Shown one piece after another: positions 27,734 to 37,800 of a stretch of 64,000 bases of DNA. Source of the stretch: an uncultured Clostridia bacterium (GTDB taxonomy: Bacteria; Bacillota; Clostridia; Saccharofermentanales; Saccharofermentanaceae); the NCBI GenBank assembly GCA_946187935.1, contig CAMHSJ010000002.1:62001-126000 (forward strand), written 5' to 3'. The notes under the pieces are model-generated. The model had not been told where the DNA came from. It worked only from the letters and a program-made list of their open reading frames with translations, and made no database searches. Both the position numbers and the translations under genes were made by a program. How positions within the stretch are numbered: position 1 is the stretch's first letter; each line of letters starts with the position of its first letter.

Positions 27734-29416
27734 TCAGTTATCTCCTAAGGCAGCGGATGTGTTTATCACGATCCTGCACGAAGGCCCCACCGTCTGAAGG
27801 ATAGTGACCATAACGTCCTTTGGCACAGCTACACAGCCTGATGTATAGGTGTGGTTTCCATAGCAGTGAAGGAATATTGCAGAACCTCTGCCGACTGTTC
27901 CTTCCTCGTTGAAACCGATGTTCAGGCAGTACTGATAAGATTTTGTGTAGTCGATAAGATGCTCGCTGCTCGATGTATCAAGATCAGGATAATCCTTTAT
28001 GCTCACCATCTCGTTATAATGCCTGCCGGGTCTCTTGTCAGCAGACCAGTAAAGATCACTCGTGACCTTGATGTACGGGATAACGCTTCCGGGATCAGAA
28101 GCTATTCCGAAGGCGGTCGTGAAACGGTAAGTTCCGACGGGAGTTCTCTTGCATCCCGCGCGCCGCTGGCTGTCAAGGACAAGGCCATTCCTTCCGACAT
28201 GAGCAGGTGAGGAGAGGACCTGAAACCAATTGCCGTCACTATCTCTTAAGTGCATCGTTAATCTTGCCTGTGAATCATTCATTCCGGCGCCGGACACTAT
28301 TACCAGCTGGTCTATGGATGCATTATTTGCTTCAGGAAGCTTCGTTACCCATTCGGGCGAAAAACACTGAGGCGGTCTTGAAACAGTCTTATCAGATATT
28401 GAGGCAAGGCTTGATGCGCTCTTAACTCCGTAAAGATCAGATGGGGCGGGACCGTCTTTGGAAACCAGTACTATCTGGATAGCCTCAAGTCTTTTGCTAA
28501 GGCCTGATGTTCCGCTCATCTCTCCGTTCTTTGCCCAGCCGAGCCATCCGAAGTCCTGTGCGTGGACCCTGTAGTAAATGTCGTAGTGACTGGCGACTTC
28601 GCCGGTGAGCTTGATCTCTATTCCCTCAAGGCGGTAGCTCTTGCCCTGAGTTCCGCTCATCTCTCCGTCTCTTGACCAGGAAGGCTCCCAGCCTATGTTT
28701 TGGATGTGGGTGTGATATGTGATGCCGCCTTTATACTGATTGCCCGTAAGGTGGATCTCGATACCCTCTAATCTCTTGGATTGGCCTGTGGTGCCTGACT
28801 CTTCGCCGTCTTTTGCCCACTTGGTCTCCCAGCCGTAGTCCTGTCTGTGTACTCTGTAGTTTACTGAAGTTGAAGAACCCGTTCCTCTGGGAACGATCCT
28901 TATCTTAACTTCTTCGAGCCTTTTGGATTCTCCCGTGGTGCCGGCCAGCGCACCGTCAGAAACAAATCCCTGTGCATCTCCGTAGTCCTGTATATGTACT
29001 GCGTATTCAACTGTGTAGTAAGTGGCAAGATCGCCCGTGAGCTCTATCTCCATGCCTTCGAGCCTTAATGCCTGGCCTCTTGTTCCTGCCTCTTCTCCTG
29101 CAGACTTAAAGTCCTGCCAGCCGATGTTCTGGACGTGGACTCTGTATCTGAGAGAGCCTGATATACCCGTAGTGTTGTTTAGGTTTACTGTTATTGCTTC
29201 AACTCTCTTGGACTGTCCTCTGGTTCCGAGAGTAAGGGTGCCTGTTTCTGCGTCCCAGGTCCCGTTGGTATCACCATAGTCCTGCACATGGCATGTGCCT
29301 GATAAGGATATTCCTTCTGTTGCCGCAGTGGAAGGAAAGCTGAGAATTCCGAGAATGAATGCTGCTGCTATAACAGACGAAAGTGTTTTGATTGCTTTTG
29401 TTCTTATTGAGTGCAT
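27734..29416 (-). CDS. L,D-transpeptidase (YkuD) with about six N-terminal ChW repeats, secreted
   Basis: Signal peptide; repeats of (Y.VH.Q..GW......GE.SGT.GQSKRLEGIEI.L); C-terminal FLHCYGNHTYTSGCVAVP catalytic motif. Confidence 0.9.
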   Translation of the reverse strand: MHSIRTKAIKTLSSVIAAAFILGILSFPSTAATEGISLSGTCHVQDYGDTNGTWDAETGTLTLGTRGQSKRVEAITVNLNNTTGISGSLRYRVHVQNIGWQDFKSAGEEAGTRGQALRLEGMEIELTGDLATYYTVEYAVHIQDYGDAQGFVSDGALAGTTGESKRLEEVKIRIVPRGTGSSTSVNYRVHRQDYGWETKWAKDGEESGTTGQSKRLEGIEIHLTGNQYKGGITYHTHIQNIGWEPSWSRDGEMSGTQGKSYRLEGIEIKLTGEVASHYDIYYRVHAQDFGWLGWAKNGEMSGTSGLSKRLEAIQIVLVSKDGPAPSDLYGVKSASSLASISDKTVSRPPQCFSPEWVTKLPEANNASIDQLVIVSGAGMNDSQARLTMHLRDSDGNWFQVLSSPAHVGRNGLVLDSQRRAGCKRTPVGTYRFTTAFGIASDPGSVIPYIKVTSDLYWSADKRPGRHYNEMVSIKDYPDLDTSSSEHLIDYTKSYQYCLNIGFNEEGTVGRGSAIFLHCYGNHTYTSGCVAVPKDVMVTILQTVGPSCRIVINTSAALGDN

Positions 29417-29437
29417 AGTTAGATTACCGCCTTTTCG

Positions 29438-29457
29438 CTGTAATTATATCATTACAG
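29438..29457. promoter_or_regulatory. Inverted repeat CTGTAAT-TATATC-ATTACAG in divergent intergenic region
   Basis: Perfect 7-6-7 palindrome; overlaps a minus-strand TATAAT (29443-29448). Confidence 0.5.
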
Positions 29458-29514
29458 AACATGGCTTACTGATATAATGGAGTTAAGCATTAAAGCGGAT
29501 AAGGAGGATATTCT

Positions 29515-30579
29515 ATGTCAGATAAACTTGGCTTTGGTCTTATGAGGCTTCCCAGAAACGGTGTGTCTATTGATATCAAGACTACTAGTGAGATGGTGGA
29601 TATCTTCCTTGAATCAGGTTTTACTTACTTTGATACGGCATTCATATATCCGGGATCTGAAACTGCGACCAGGAAGGCACTGGTCGAGCGTCATCCGAGA
29701 GAATCCTTTACTCTGGCTACAAAGCTGATGGCAACCGGAGTTACGACTGCCGCTCTTGCCAGAAAGGAATTTGACACGAGCCTCAGTAAGACAGGCGCAG
29801 GCTATTTCGATTACTATCTTTTGCATTCACTGATGAAGCAGAACTATAAGACATATGAGAGATATAAGCTTTGGGATTTTGTAAGGGAGAAGAAGGAAGA
29901 AGGCCTTATCAAGCATTACGGTTTTTCTTTCCACGCGGGACCTGAACTATTGGACCAGCTCCTGACAGAGCATCCTGATGTCGATTTTGTACAGCTTCAG
30001 ATCAACTATGCTGACTGGGAAGATCCCAAGGTTTGCTCCAGGGCAAATTACGAGGTTGCAGCAAAACACGGCAAGCCCGTAGTCGTCATGGAACCTGTTA
30101 AGGGCGGTAAGCTCGCAGATCCTTTGCCTGAAGTAAAGAAGATATTTGATGAGGTAAACCCTGATGCATCCTACGCATCCTGGGCTATAAGATTTGTTGC
30201 TTCATTGGAGAATGTTAAGGTGGTACTCTCAGGCATGAGCACCATTGACCAGATGAAAGACAACACTTCCTTCATGAAGAACATGAAGCCGTTTACTGAT
30301 AAAGAAAGAAGCGCCATTGCGAGGGCTCAGGCATACTACCAGAACAGGGCTGACATACCTTGTACGGCCTGCCACTACTGCACCGAAGGCTGCCCCATGA
30401 ACATACCGATCCCTGAGATCTTCAGTCTTGTGAACAGCGCTGACATGACAAGGTACGGCGAGATAACAAACGGCAGGGGAAGCGCTTCTGACTGTATCAA
30501 GTGCGGTCAGTGCGAGAATGTATGCCCCCAGCAGATCAAGATCACCGAAGAATTGAACAAGTGTGCTTCCAAGGTTTAA
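29515..30579 (+). CDS. Aldo/keto reductase with C-terminal 2x[4Fe-4S] ferredoxin domain
   Basis: YFDTAFIYPGSE..TRKALV, SFHAGPELLD; CTACHYCTEGCPMNIPIP and CIKCGQCENVCPQQIKI. Confidence 0.93.
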   Translation: MSDKLGFGLMRLPRNGVSIDIKTTSEMVDIFLESGFTYFDTAFIYPGSETATRKALVERHPRESFTLATKLMATGVTTAALARKEFDTSLSKTGAGYFDYYLLHSLMKQNYKTYERYKLWDFVREKKEEGLIKHYGFSFHAGPELLDQLLTEHPDVDFVQLQINYADWEDPKVCSRANYEVAAKHGKPVVVMEPVKGGKLADPLPEVKKIFDEVNPDASYASWAIRFVASLENVKVVLSGMSTIDQMKDNTSFMKNMKPFTDKERSAIARAQAYYQNRADIPCTACHYCTEGCPMNIPIPEIFSLVNSADMTRYGEITNGRGSASDCIKCGQCENVCPQQIKITEELNKCASKV

Positions 30580-30584
30580 GGAAT

Positions 30585-30935
30585 ATGGTATTTACAGGAA
30601 TCAGCAGAGTCTTCTCTACCAGAAATGAACAGCAATATGAAACGATCGGCGCATTCTGGGATGAACTGACAAATTTATATGGACTTAGTAACCTCAGAGG
30701 TCTGGGATATAACTGGACCGAAGACACGATCGAATATGTTATAGGCTTAAAACAAGGTGATATTGAAGGCGCCAACATCAGTGTAACTCTGCCTGATAAC
30801 GGCTGGGTCTGTGTAAAGGGCAGAACGTCCGAGTTGTCTTCTATATATGACAGGATCTATAAAGACGGCAGGCTTAAATACGAGATAGAGACTTTTACCG
30901 GAGACGGCCTGTGTGAGATCCTGTATTACAGGTGA
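30585..30935 (+). CDS. Small protein, possibly GyrI/AraC-effector-binding-like
   Basis: MVFTGISRVFSTRNEQQYETIGAFWDELTNLYG...; translationally close to flanking genes. Confidence 0.5.
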   Translation: MVFTGISRVFSTRNEQQYETIGAFWDELTNLYGLSNLRGLGYNWTEDTIEYVIGLKQGDIEGANISVTLPDNGWVCVKGRTSELSSIYDRIYKDGRLKYEIETFTGDGLCEILYYR

Positions 30936-30953
30936 TAAGGGGAGATATAAGAT

Positions 30954-31406
30954 ATGGGGCTTAAGGAAATGACAGAGTCTTTCTTTGCTGATTTCGGCAA
31001 GGGCAGGAAGATGGTCTTATCAACTTCAGATGGAAGCAAGGTCTCATCACGGATGATGAGCGTGGTACTGATAGGAGACAGATTCTATTTTCAGACTGAT
31101 AAGATGCTTCGAAAATATGCTCAGCTCAAGTTCAATAAGAATGTTGCCTTATGCACAGATAACATTCAGATCGAAGGCGTCTGCGAAGAGATAGGGCATC
31201 CTTTAGGCAGCAAAGAGTTTTGCAAGGCGTTTAAAGAATGCTACAAAGGATCCTACGATGCTTATACTTCACTTGAGAATGAAAGGTTATTTGAGGTTAC
31301 TCCGCAATATATCGAAAGATGGATCTATAAAAGCGGAGTTCCGTTCATTGAAACCTTTGATCTTATAAACGGCAGTTACAGCCTTGAAGAATACAAGGGA
31401 ATGTAG
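30954..31406 (+). CDS. Pyridoxamine 5'-phosphate oxidase family (split-barrel flavoprotein)
   Basis: RKMVLSTSDGSKVSSRMMSVVLIGDRFYFQTDKMLRKYAQLKFNKNVALC. Confidence 0.78.
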   Translation: MGLKEMTESFFADFGKGRKMVLSTSDGSKVSSRMMSVVLIGDRFYFQTDKMLRKYAQLKFNKNVALCTDNIQIEGVCEEIGHPLGSKEFCKAFKECYKGSYDAYTSLENERLFEVTPQYIERWIYKSGVPFIETFDLINGSYSLEEYKGM

Positions 31407-31492
31407 TCCTAATGGTCTTAAGCTGTTAACTATTTATAAAATCTATAGCATTATTAATGATGTGAATTAAAATATCACCAGAGGTGTTTTTC

Positions 31493-34400
31493 ATGATCGA
31501 TCTGCATCGTTACCGCGGCACAGGCTGCATCACTGAAGGAATAATAGAAGCGGCTTTTAAGAGCAGTTCAGCAGACGGCAAGGGTATTATCTTTGTTGCG
31601 CCTGAATTTGCCAAAGCTCAGGTTGAGCGTAAGGTTATTGAGTATCTGTCTTCTTCCGGCAGCACAGGCGCATCAGACGGGAATATCAGCGTATCAGCTT
31701 CTCTTATCAATGGCGATATCCTGAGCTTTCACAGGCTTGCCAAGTGCATATTAGACAGCTGCGGCAGATCCAATGCCGGAAGCGGCAGTGACATTGAGCT
31801 GCGCAATGCTATCTATGCTTCATTTATCAGAAGGAAGGGCGAGTTTAAGACTTTTGGCAAGCTTGCCGGGAGATTCGAGTATATCAATTCGATAATCTCT
31901 TTAATGGGTGATTTCTCGCGTTACGGCATCGGGATCGCCGAACTGGACGAGGCAATAGGGGCATCAGGTGATGATGCAGACGAGTACACCAGAAAACTCC
32001 ACGACATAAGGCTTCTGATGAGCGAGATCGAAGCCATCAACAATGAATACGGGCTTCTCTTGCTGACTGATCCTATTGCCGTTGCATCAGATCTTTTAGA
32101 AGAGATCGCTAGGGACAGATCGAGGCTTGGCCTTAGAATGTTCAGGCAGGTCAAGCAGTATCTTAACTCTAGGTATGCCTTTATCGGATTCGGCAACAAC
32201 AGACTGTTTACCCCGCAGGAGCTAAGGTTTGTTAAGTGTCTTTCTGATCTTGGCGCCGTACTTGATTTCTATCCCTTATCCACAGGCAACGATAAGTCTG
32301 ATATGTCATCTCCTCTTTATAAGTGCGGCAGTGAATTTGCAAACAGACTTAAGGACGGATCTTCATCTGATACAGTGTTTACCAAGGCAACGCCTGTTAA
32401 TGAGAACCTCAGGAAGATAGTTGAAGGTTTTGCTCTTGATAACCAGGGAGAGCTCTTTAAGGCAGACGAGAACATCAAGCTTGCCGAGTTTGCAGGTGTT
32501 GATGACCGTATATGTTATGTCTTCAACGAGATAATCAACCTGACGCACGGAGAATCTGCTTACAGATATAAGGATATCAGGGTGGTCTGTTGTGACGAAG
32601 AGCTCGTAGGAAGGCTCAGGAGCTGCTCGAGGAAGTATGGGCTTGAGATATTTGTCGATAAGAAGATAGAACTTGCAGGAACTGTAGTCCCGATGTTTAT
32701 AAGGCTGATACTGGAGATGCCTCTTCGGGGCTATCCTCTTTCATTCATGGTCAGAGCGATGCGCTGCGGAATGTTAGAGATCTCGCCGCGTATCGCAGAC
32801 GGATTTGATAACTATTGCAGAGCAATGTGCATAACTGACGGCAGAAGGCTTTTCAGTGAGGCGAGCTATCTGGCGGAAAAAGGAGATAACAAGTTTAAGA
32901 TCGCTGATGACAAGGGATGCATGGTCAATGCAGGCAGGTTCATATCAGAGTATGTCCTTCCCAAGCTCTTGGAACTCAGGCAGATATGCGAAGATGTTAA
33001 CGATGCGCCTACTATAGCGTCCAAGGCAGATCTTTTGCTCGATTATCTGTCTGACGGGAGGAGACAGAATTATATCAAGGCTCTTGTCAGGGAATACGAT
33101 AACAAGAAAGATCATTCGGAGGCTGTTGCGCTTAAGAGCGGATACCAGGAGATCGTAAGTCTTCTTACATTATTCAGGCATGAGATGAACGATGTTGAGA
33201 TCTCGCAGAAGGCTTTCCTGTCTCTTGTAAGGATCGACATGAGGAACAGGATAGAGGGTACGATCCCGCTTAAGGTCGACTCGATCGAGATAACGACACC
33301 TGAGCATGCCTTTACGACGCCTTGCAAGGTGATGTTCATCTTAGGTGCAAACCGTGACAACTTCCCTTATAAGAGAAACACAGAAGGATTGCTCAGCAAT
33401 CTTGAGCTTAAGCGTTTGTCTGAGTCCAGTGAATCGATCAAGCTTCCTGACAGGACTGAACTCAAGAGCCGTGAGGAATTCGTATCCTGCTGCCAGATGC
33501 TCGGATGCGTTACTGACACGATCTATATGGTGACAGAATTCGGCAAGGCACCAAGCAAGGTCTACGAACACTTCCTAAGATTCGTTACACCCGGAAAGAT
33601 CCCTGTAAACACATTTACAAATCCAGGATCTGGCTTGCCTGTTAAGTCCATACATGATTTCAGGAATGCTTGTATCGATAAGGCCGATATGGATAAACTG
33701 CTTACATTTAGTAGTGAAAGCGGCCCTGTAAATGGGCTTAACGTAAGTGTTTCCGCTATCGAGAACTATAATAACTGTCCGTTCAATTACATGCTGAGGA
33801 AAGTGCTCAGGATAGATGAGAGAGTAGATCATACAAAGATCAGGGTAAACGATTTTGGAACCTATGCCCACGGCGTGCTTGAGTATGCGATTAGGAAGCT
33901 CGCACCCGCAGGTATATCTTTCGAAGGATTTGTAAGTAATGCGAATGAAGTCATCTCTTCTGAAGAAAACAAGAATAAGCTTATTGAAGAAGCTTATCTC
34001 TACGCGCTCAAGGATGCAGGAATTCCCGGTACGATGAATGCGGATCAGACTGAAGCCACGCGTGAGTTTGAGACGTCAAAAGGTGTCAAGATCAAGCGCA
34101 TGACGGGTTTCATGCTTAAAGACATCTTGACCGAGTGCATCGATAATGACTATCTTCCGACCGGGTTTGAACAGAAGATCGGTGATGCCGGTGCTGATAT
34201 CCCGCTTACGGATCTTAATTATGTTACAGATGGCAAACAGATAGTATTCAGAGGCAGCATCGACAGGTTCGATTCCCGTATTGAAGACGGTGAGAAACAC
34301 CTTAGGATCCAGGATTACAAGTCAGGGGATAAGGGCGTAAAGACTGCTCAGCTCCTTAAGGGTATACAGATACAGCTTCCTTTGTATGCCCGTGCTCTTG

Positions 34401-34840
34401 ATCTGGGTATAAAGGATTCTGTGATTGACGAATATGGTTATTCACTGATAGGTATCAAGGCGCCTGAAGGGGGAGATGATCTTAAGTGTGAACCCAAGAA
34501 CTCCAAGTATTCCCCTGCGCAGATCGACACTGCCATGATGTTTGCAGAGCATGTTGTAAGAAATTCGGTAGATGACATCATTGAAGGTAAGGCGCCTGCT
34601 GTAACGGCAGATCCAAAGAGCGTTAAATGCGGGTACTGTCCTTTTGCGGGGTCCTGCGGCAATGTGCCTTCCAATCCCGTATTCAGACCTGATCCTGATA
34701 TCTCGGCTGAAGTTTTGTACGCCCAGGCGAATGCGGATAGTATCAAGGCTGCTGATTTTGTCCCTTTCGGAAGGAAATGGGACTCCAAGGAAGCCGGAAG
34801 GTTCATATACATGAGAAAACAGATGGGTGGGGATAAGTAA
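31493..34840 (+). CDS. addB: AddB-type helicase-nuclease subunit
   Basis: 1115 aa; VSVSAIENYNNCPFNYMLR, DYKSG nuclease motif, C-terminal CGYCPFAGSC cysteines; overlaps addA start. Confidence 0.88.
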   Translation: MIDLHRYRGTGCITEGIIEAAFKSSSADGKGIIFVAPEFAKAQVERKVIEYLSSSGSTGASDGNISVSASLINGDILSFHRLAKCILDSCGRSNAGSGSDIELRNAIYASFIRRKGEFKTFGKLAGRFEYINSIISLMGDFSRYGIGIAELDEAIGASGDDADEYTRKLHDIRLLMSEIEAINNEYGLLLLTDPIAVASDLLEEIARDRSRLGLRMFRQVKQYLNSRYAFIGFGNNRLFTPQELRFVKCLSDLGAVLDFYPLSTGNDKSDMSSPLYKCGSEFANRLKDGSSSDTVFTKATPVNENLRKIVEGFALDNQGELFKADENIKLAEFAGVDDRICYVFNEIINLTHGESAYRYKDIRVVCCDEELVGRLRSCSRKYGLEIFVDKKIELAGTVVPMFIRLILEMPLRGYPLSFMVRAMRCGMLEISPRIADGFDNYCRAMCITDGRRLFSEASYLAEKGDNKFKIADDKGCMVNAGRFISEYVLPKLLELRQICEDVNDAPTIASKADLLLDYLSDGRRQNYIKALVREYDNKKDHSEAVALKSGYQEIVSLLTLFRHEMNDVEISQKAFLSLVRIDMRNRIEGTIPLKVDSIEITTPEHAFTTPCKVMFILGANRDNFPYKRNTEGLLSNLELKRLSESSESIKLPDRTELKSREEFVSCCQMLGCVTDTIYMVTEFGKAPSKVYEHFLRFVTPGKIPVNTFTNPGSGLPVKSIHDFRNACIDKADMDKLLTFSSESGPVNGLNVSVSAIENYNNCPFNYMLRKVLRIDERVDHTKIRVNDFGTYAHGVLEYAIRKLAPAGISFEGFVSNANEVISSEENKNKLIEEAYLYALKDAGIPGTMNADQTEATREFETSKGVKIKRMTGFMLKDILTECIDNDYLPTGFEQKIGDAGADIPLTDLNYVTDGKQIVFRGSIDRFDSRIEDGEKHLRIQDYKSGDKGVKTAQLLKGIQIQLPLYARALDLGIKDSVIDEYGYSLIGIKAPEGGDDLKCEPKNSKYSPAQIDTAMMFAEHVVRNSVDDIIEGKAPAVTADPKSVKCGYCPFAGSCGNVPSNPVFRPDPDISAEVLYAQANADSIKAADFVPFGRKWDSKEAGRFIYMRKQMGGDK

Positions 34841-37800
34841 TGGCTGACGAGATGAAATATACAAAAGAACAGAGTTTGGTCGTGGATCATGCACGCGATA
34901 ATATCCTTGTTGCAGCGGCTGCAGGTTCAGGCAAGACCACTTCCATGGTCGGAAGGATCATGGATGAGATCCTCAATAAGGGGCTGTCCATAGACCGCAT
35001 ACTGGTCGTAACCTTTACTGTCGATGCGGCAGCACACATGCAGGAGAAGATCGAGAGCAGCCTCAAGAAAGCTGTTTCTGACGCAAAGGCAAGAGGCGAT
35101 CTGGAGACTGCAAGGCATATGTCCTCACAGCTTGATCTTCTGCCAAACTGTTATATCCAGACTTTTGACAGTTTCTGTGCAAGGGTTATCAAGGAGAAGG
35201 GCTATTGTATCGCGGGTAATGAAGAAGCTGAACTTTTCGAGCCCGGGAACATCATCCTTGATGAGAATGTCATCAAGCTCATTCAGCGTGATGCATGTGA
35301 TATGGCAATACAGGAAGCTGCCTACTACAGCGTTGACGGAGATGACTTCTCTTATCTTGCAAAAAGGTTTGGCGATGGCAGAAGTGATGACTCTCTCGTT
35401 GATCTTGTTATCAAATGCTTCGAGAAGTTAAGGAGCATTCCTGATTATCTGGATGAAACAGACAGGTTTGTAAAAGAGAGGGAAGACCGTGATAACAGAG
35501 GAGTCCTTCATTTCCAGGATATTGAAGACAACCCTGTCGAGATCGCCATAAGGCATCTTAGAGATATCAGGGAGGGTATATTCGGAAACGGTGGCGCGAA
35601 GGAGTTCTATTATGATCATCCTGATCACCGCATCATGACCAAAACAAAAAAGAATGCTCCTGATTACGACGGAAATGCCGAGACTGACAGGTTCTTTGCC
35701 TGGGCACATGATTATCTTGATACAGTTCTCTCGTTGTATGACAGTAAGGCCGGTTATGTTGAGATAATAAGAGCCATCATAAGGGCGAGCGAAGTATCCG
35801 GTTTCAACTTTGGTTTTGCAAGAGGCAAAGGTGTTGATGTTGATGCCATGAAGGTCAAGTATGAACCGATAGTTGCCCTTAAGGCGTTTGGCAAAGATGA
35901 CGATGTTATAAGCAGATTTGCTCTGCCGCCTTCGTGCCGTCTTCTTCTGAAACTCGATCCTGACAGGCTCCTTGATTCACAGAAGGACGGAACAAGAGCT
36001 GTAAGAGCGCTTGCCGATATCATTAGAAGGATGGATGTGATATTTGCCCAGAGCAAGGCATTGATCCATGGTATGGACTTCTCCGACCAGGAACATGCTG
36101 CCCATGCCATCGTTAAGGAAGAAGAGGCAAGTTCATTTTACCGTGATAAGTTTGATGAGATATTTATCGATGAGTATCAGGACAATACCAGGCTTCAGGA
36201 TAAGATAATCGAGCTTATCGCAAGGCCGGAAGGCAATATATTCAGAGTCGGGGATATCAAGCAGAGCATTTATAAGTTCAGACATGCCGATCCTGAGATG
36301 TTTGCGGGCAAGATGAAGCAGTTCTCTGATCCTGACAGCATCGGATCATTGCTGCTCCTTACTGAGAACCACAGGAGCACGGAGGAGATCCTTTCATTCG
36401 TTAACTTCATCTTTAAGCAGTCTATGACCGAGAAGGGTTCTGAGATCGAATATGACGAGTCCCAGCGCTTCAATGTCCCGTCGGATCCGACTAAGGTTAA
36501 AAGCGGCCCTAAGTCCCGTGTCGTTATGGTCAATTATTCAGACATAGATGATGATGCAGGTGCTTATTTCGGCAGCAGCGAAGACAATAATGCGGACAAG
36601 GATGGCTTTGAAGATTATGATCACATGAAGCCTGAGACCAAGGCCCTTTGTATCGGTGTGGAATCCGAAGTCAGGCATTATCTCGAACTGCCGGGTACTG
36701 AGCTTAAGGATATCTGCATCCTGACAACGACAAAGGGTAAGGCAGAAACGATCACGAGATACCTTAATGACCGGGATTTAAGGTCTTCAGGAAGGACAAC
36801 GACCAGCATCTTCGAAGATATCGATATCCACAGGCTGATCAATTTTATCATCTGCCTGGGGAACGAGCTTTGTGACGACTATCTTCTGTCGGTCATGATA
36901 TCGAATTATGCAATCTCGAATTTCTCCGTTAAGGAGATAGGAAACATCCAGGCTTTCTTTACTCAGAAGGACTTAAAGGCATATCTTAAAGCTCCTCTTA
37001 AGGTAAGGCTTGAGCAGTATCTTCTGAATGCGCCTGATTCCGATCTTAAGAGCAAGGTCAAGGCCTTTGTTGACTGTTTTGATGACATAAGAGCTCAGTC
37101 CATGACCATGGATATCGATGGGATCATTGAACTGATCTATTCGGTTACAGGCATCAAAGCCACAGTTGCTTCCAAGGAGGGCGAGGCGTCCAAGCTTGAT
37201 TTCTTTAAGGACTGGCTGGCTTCGAATTTTAAGCGTTATGGTACTGATATCACGGGTATCGCTGATAACCTCAGGGATATGAAGATCGTTATCAAGAACA
37301 ATGCCAATATAGAGATCAAGGATAACGATAAGAACAAGATCACGGTTATGAATGTCCATAAGAGCAAGGGCTTGGAGTTTAACTACCTGATATTTGCGTT
37401 AGATGACAAGGATGATAAGATCGATTCCATAGAACAGCTGATGTTCGATAAGAACGACGGTTTCATAATCGATTCTTATGACTATGAGAAGATATCAAGG
37501 CATCTTTCATTTGAGCAGGTAGCATACAGGGACAGGCTCGATATTGCAACAAATGCAGAGAAGCAGAGGCTCTTATACGTAGCTCTTACAAGAGCGGAGA
37601 AAGCTCTGTCCGTAGTATCCTGTTTTGGCATTAACGATAAGAAGGAACTTAAGCCTTCGTCCTTAAGGAATGCTTTAAACAGGGCGGCACTCTACGATAA
37701 AGAGAAGTTTGACCGCGAATTCTGGCTCTTTGGCAATAAGAAGATGAGCTATACGTTCTTTGCTTCCGTTTTAAGAGGCTGCGCAGGTATTAAGGGACTT

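Noticed and set aside
34438-34894. Two overlapping 150-aa minus-strand ORFs at the addB/addA junction
   Set aside because: Both antisense to addB C-terminus with conserved cysteines; typical codon-bias shadows.
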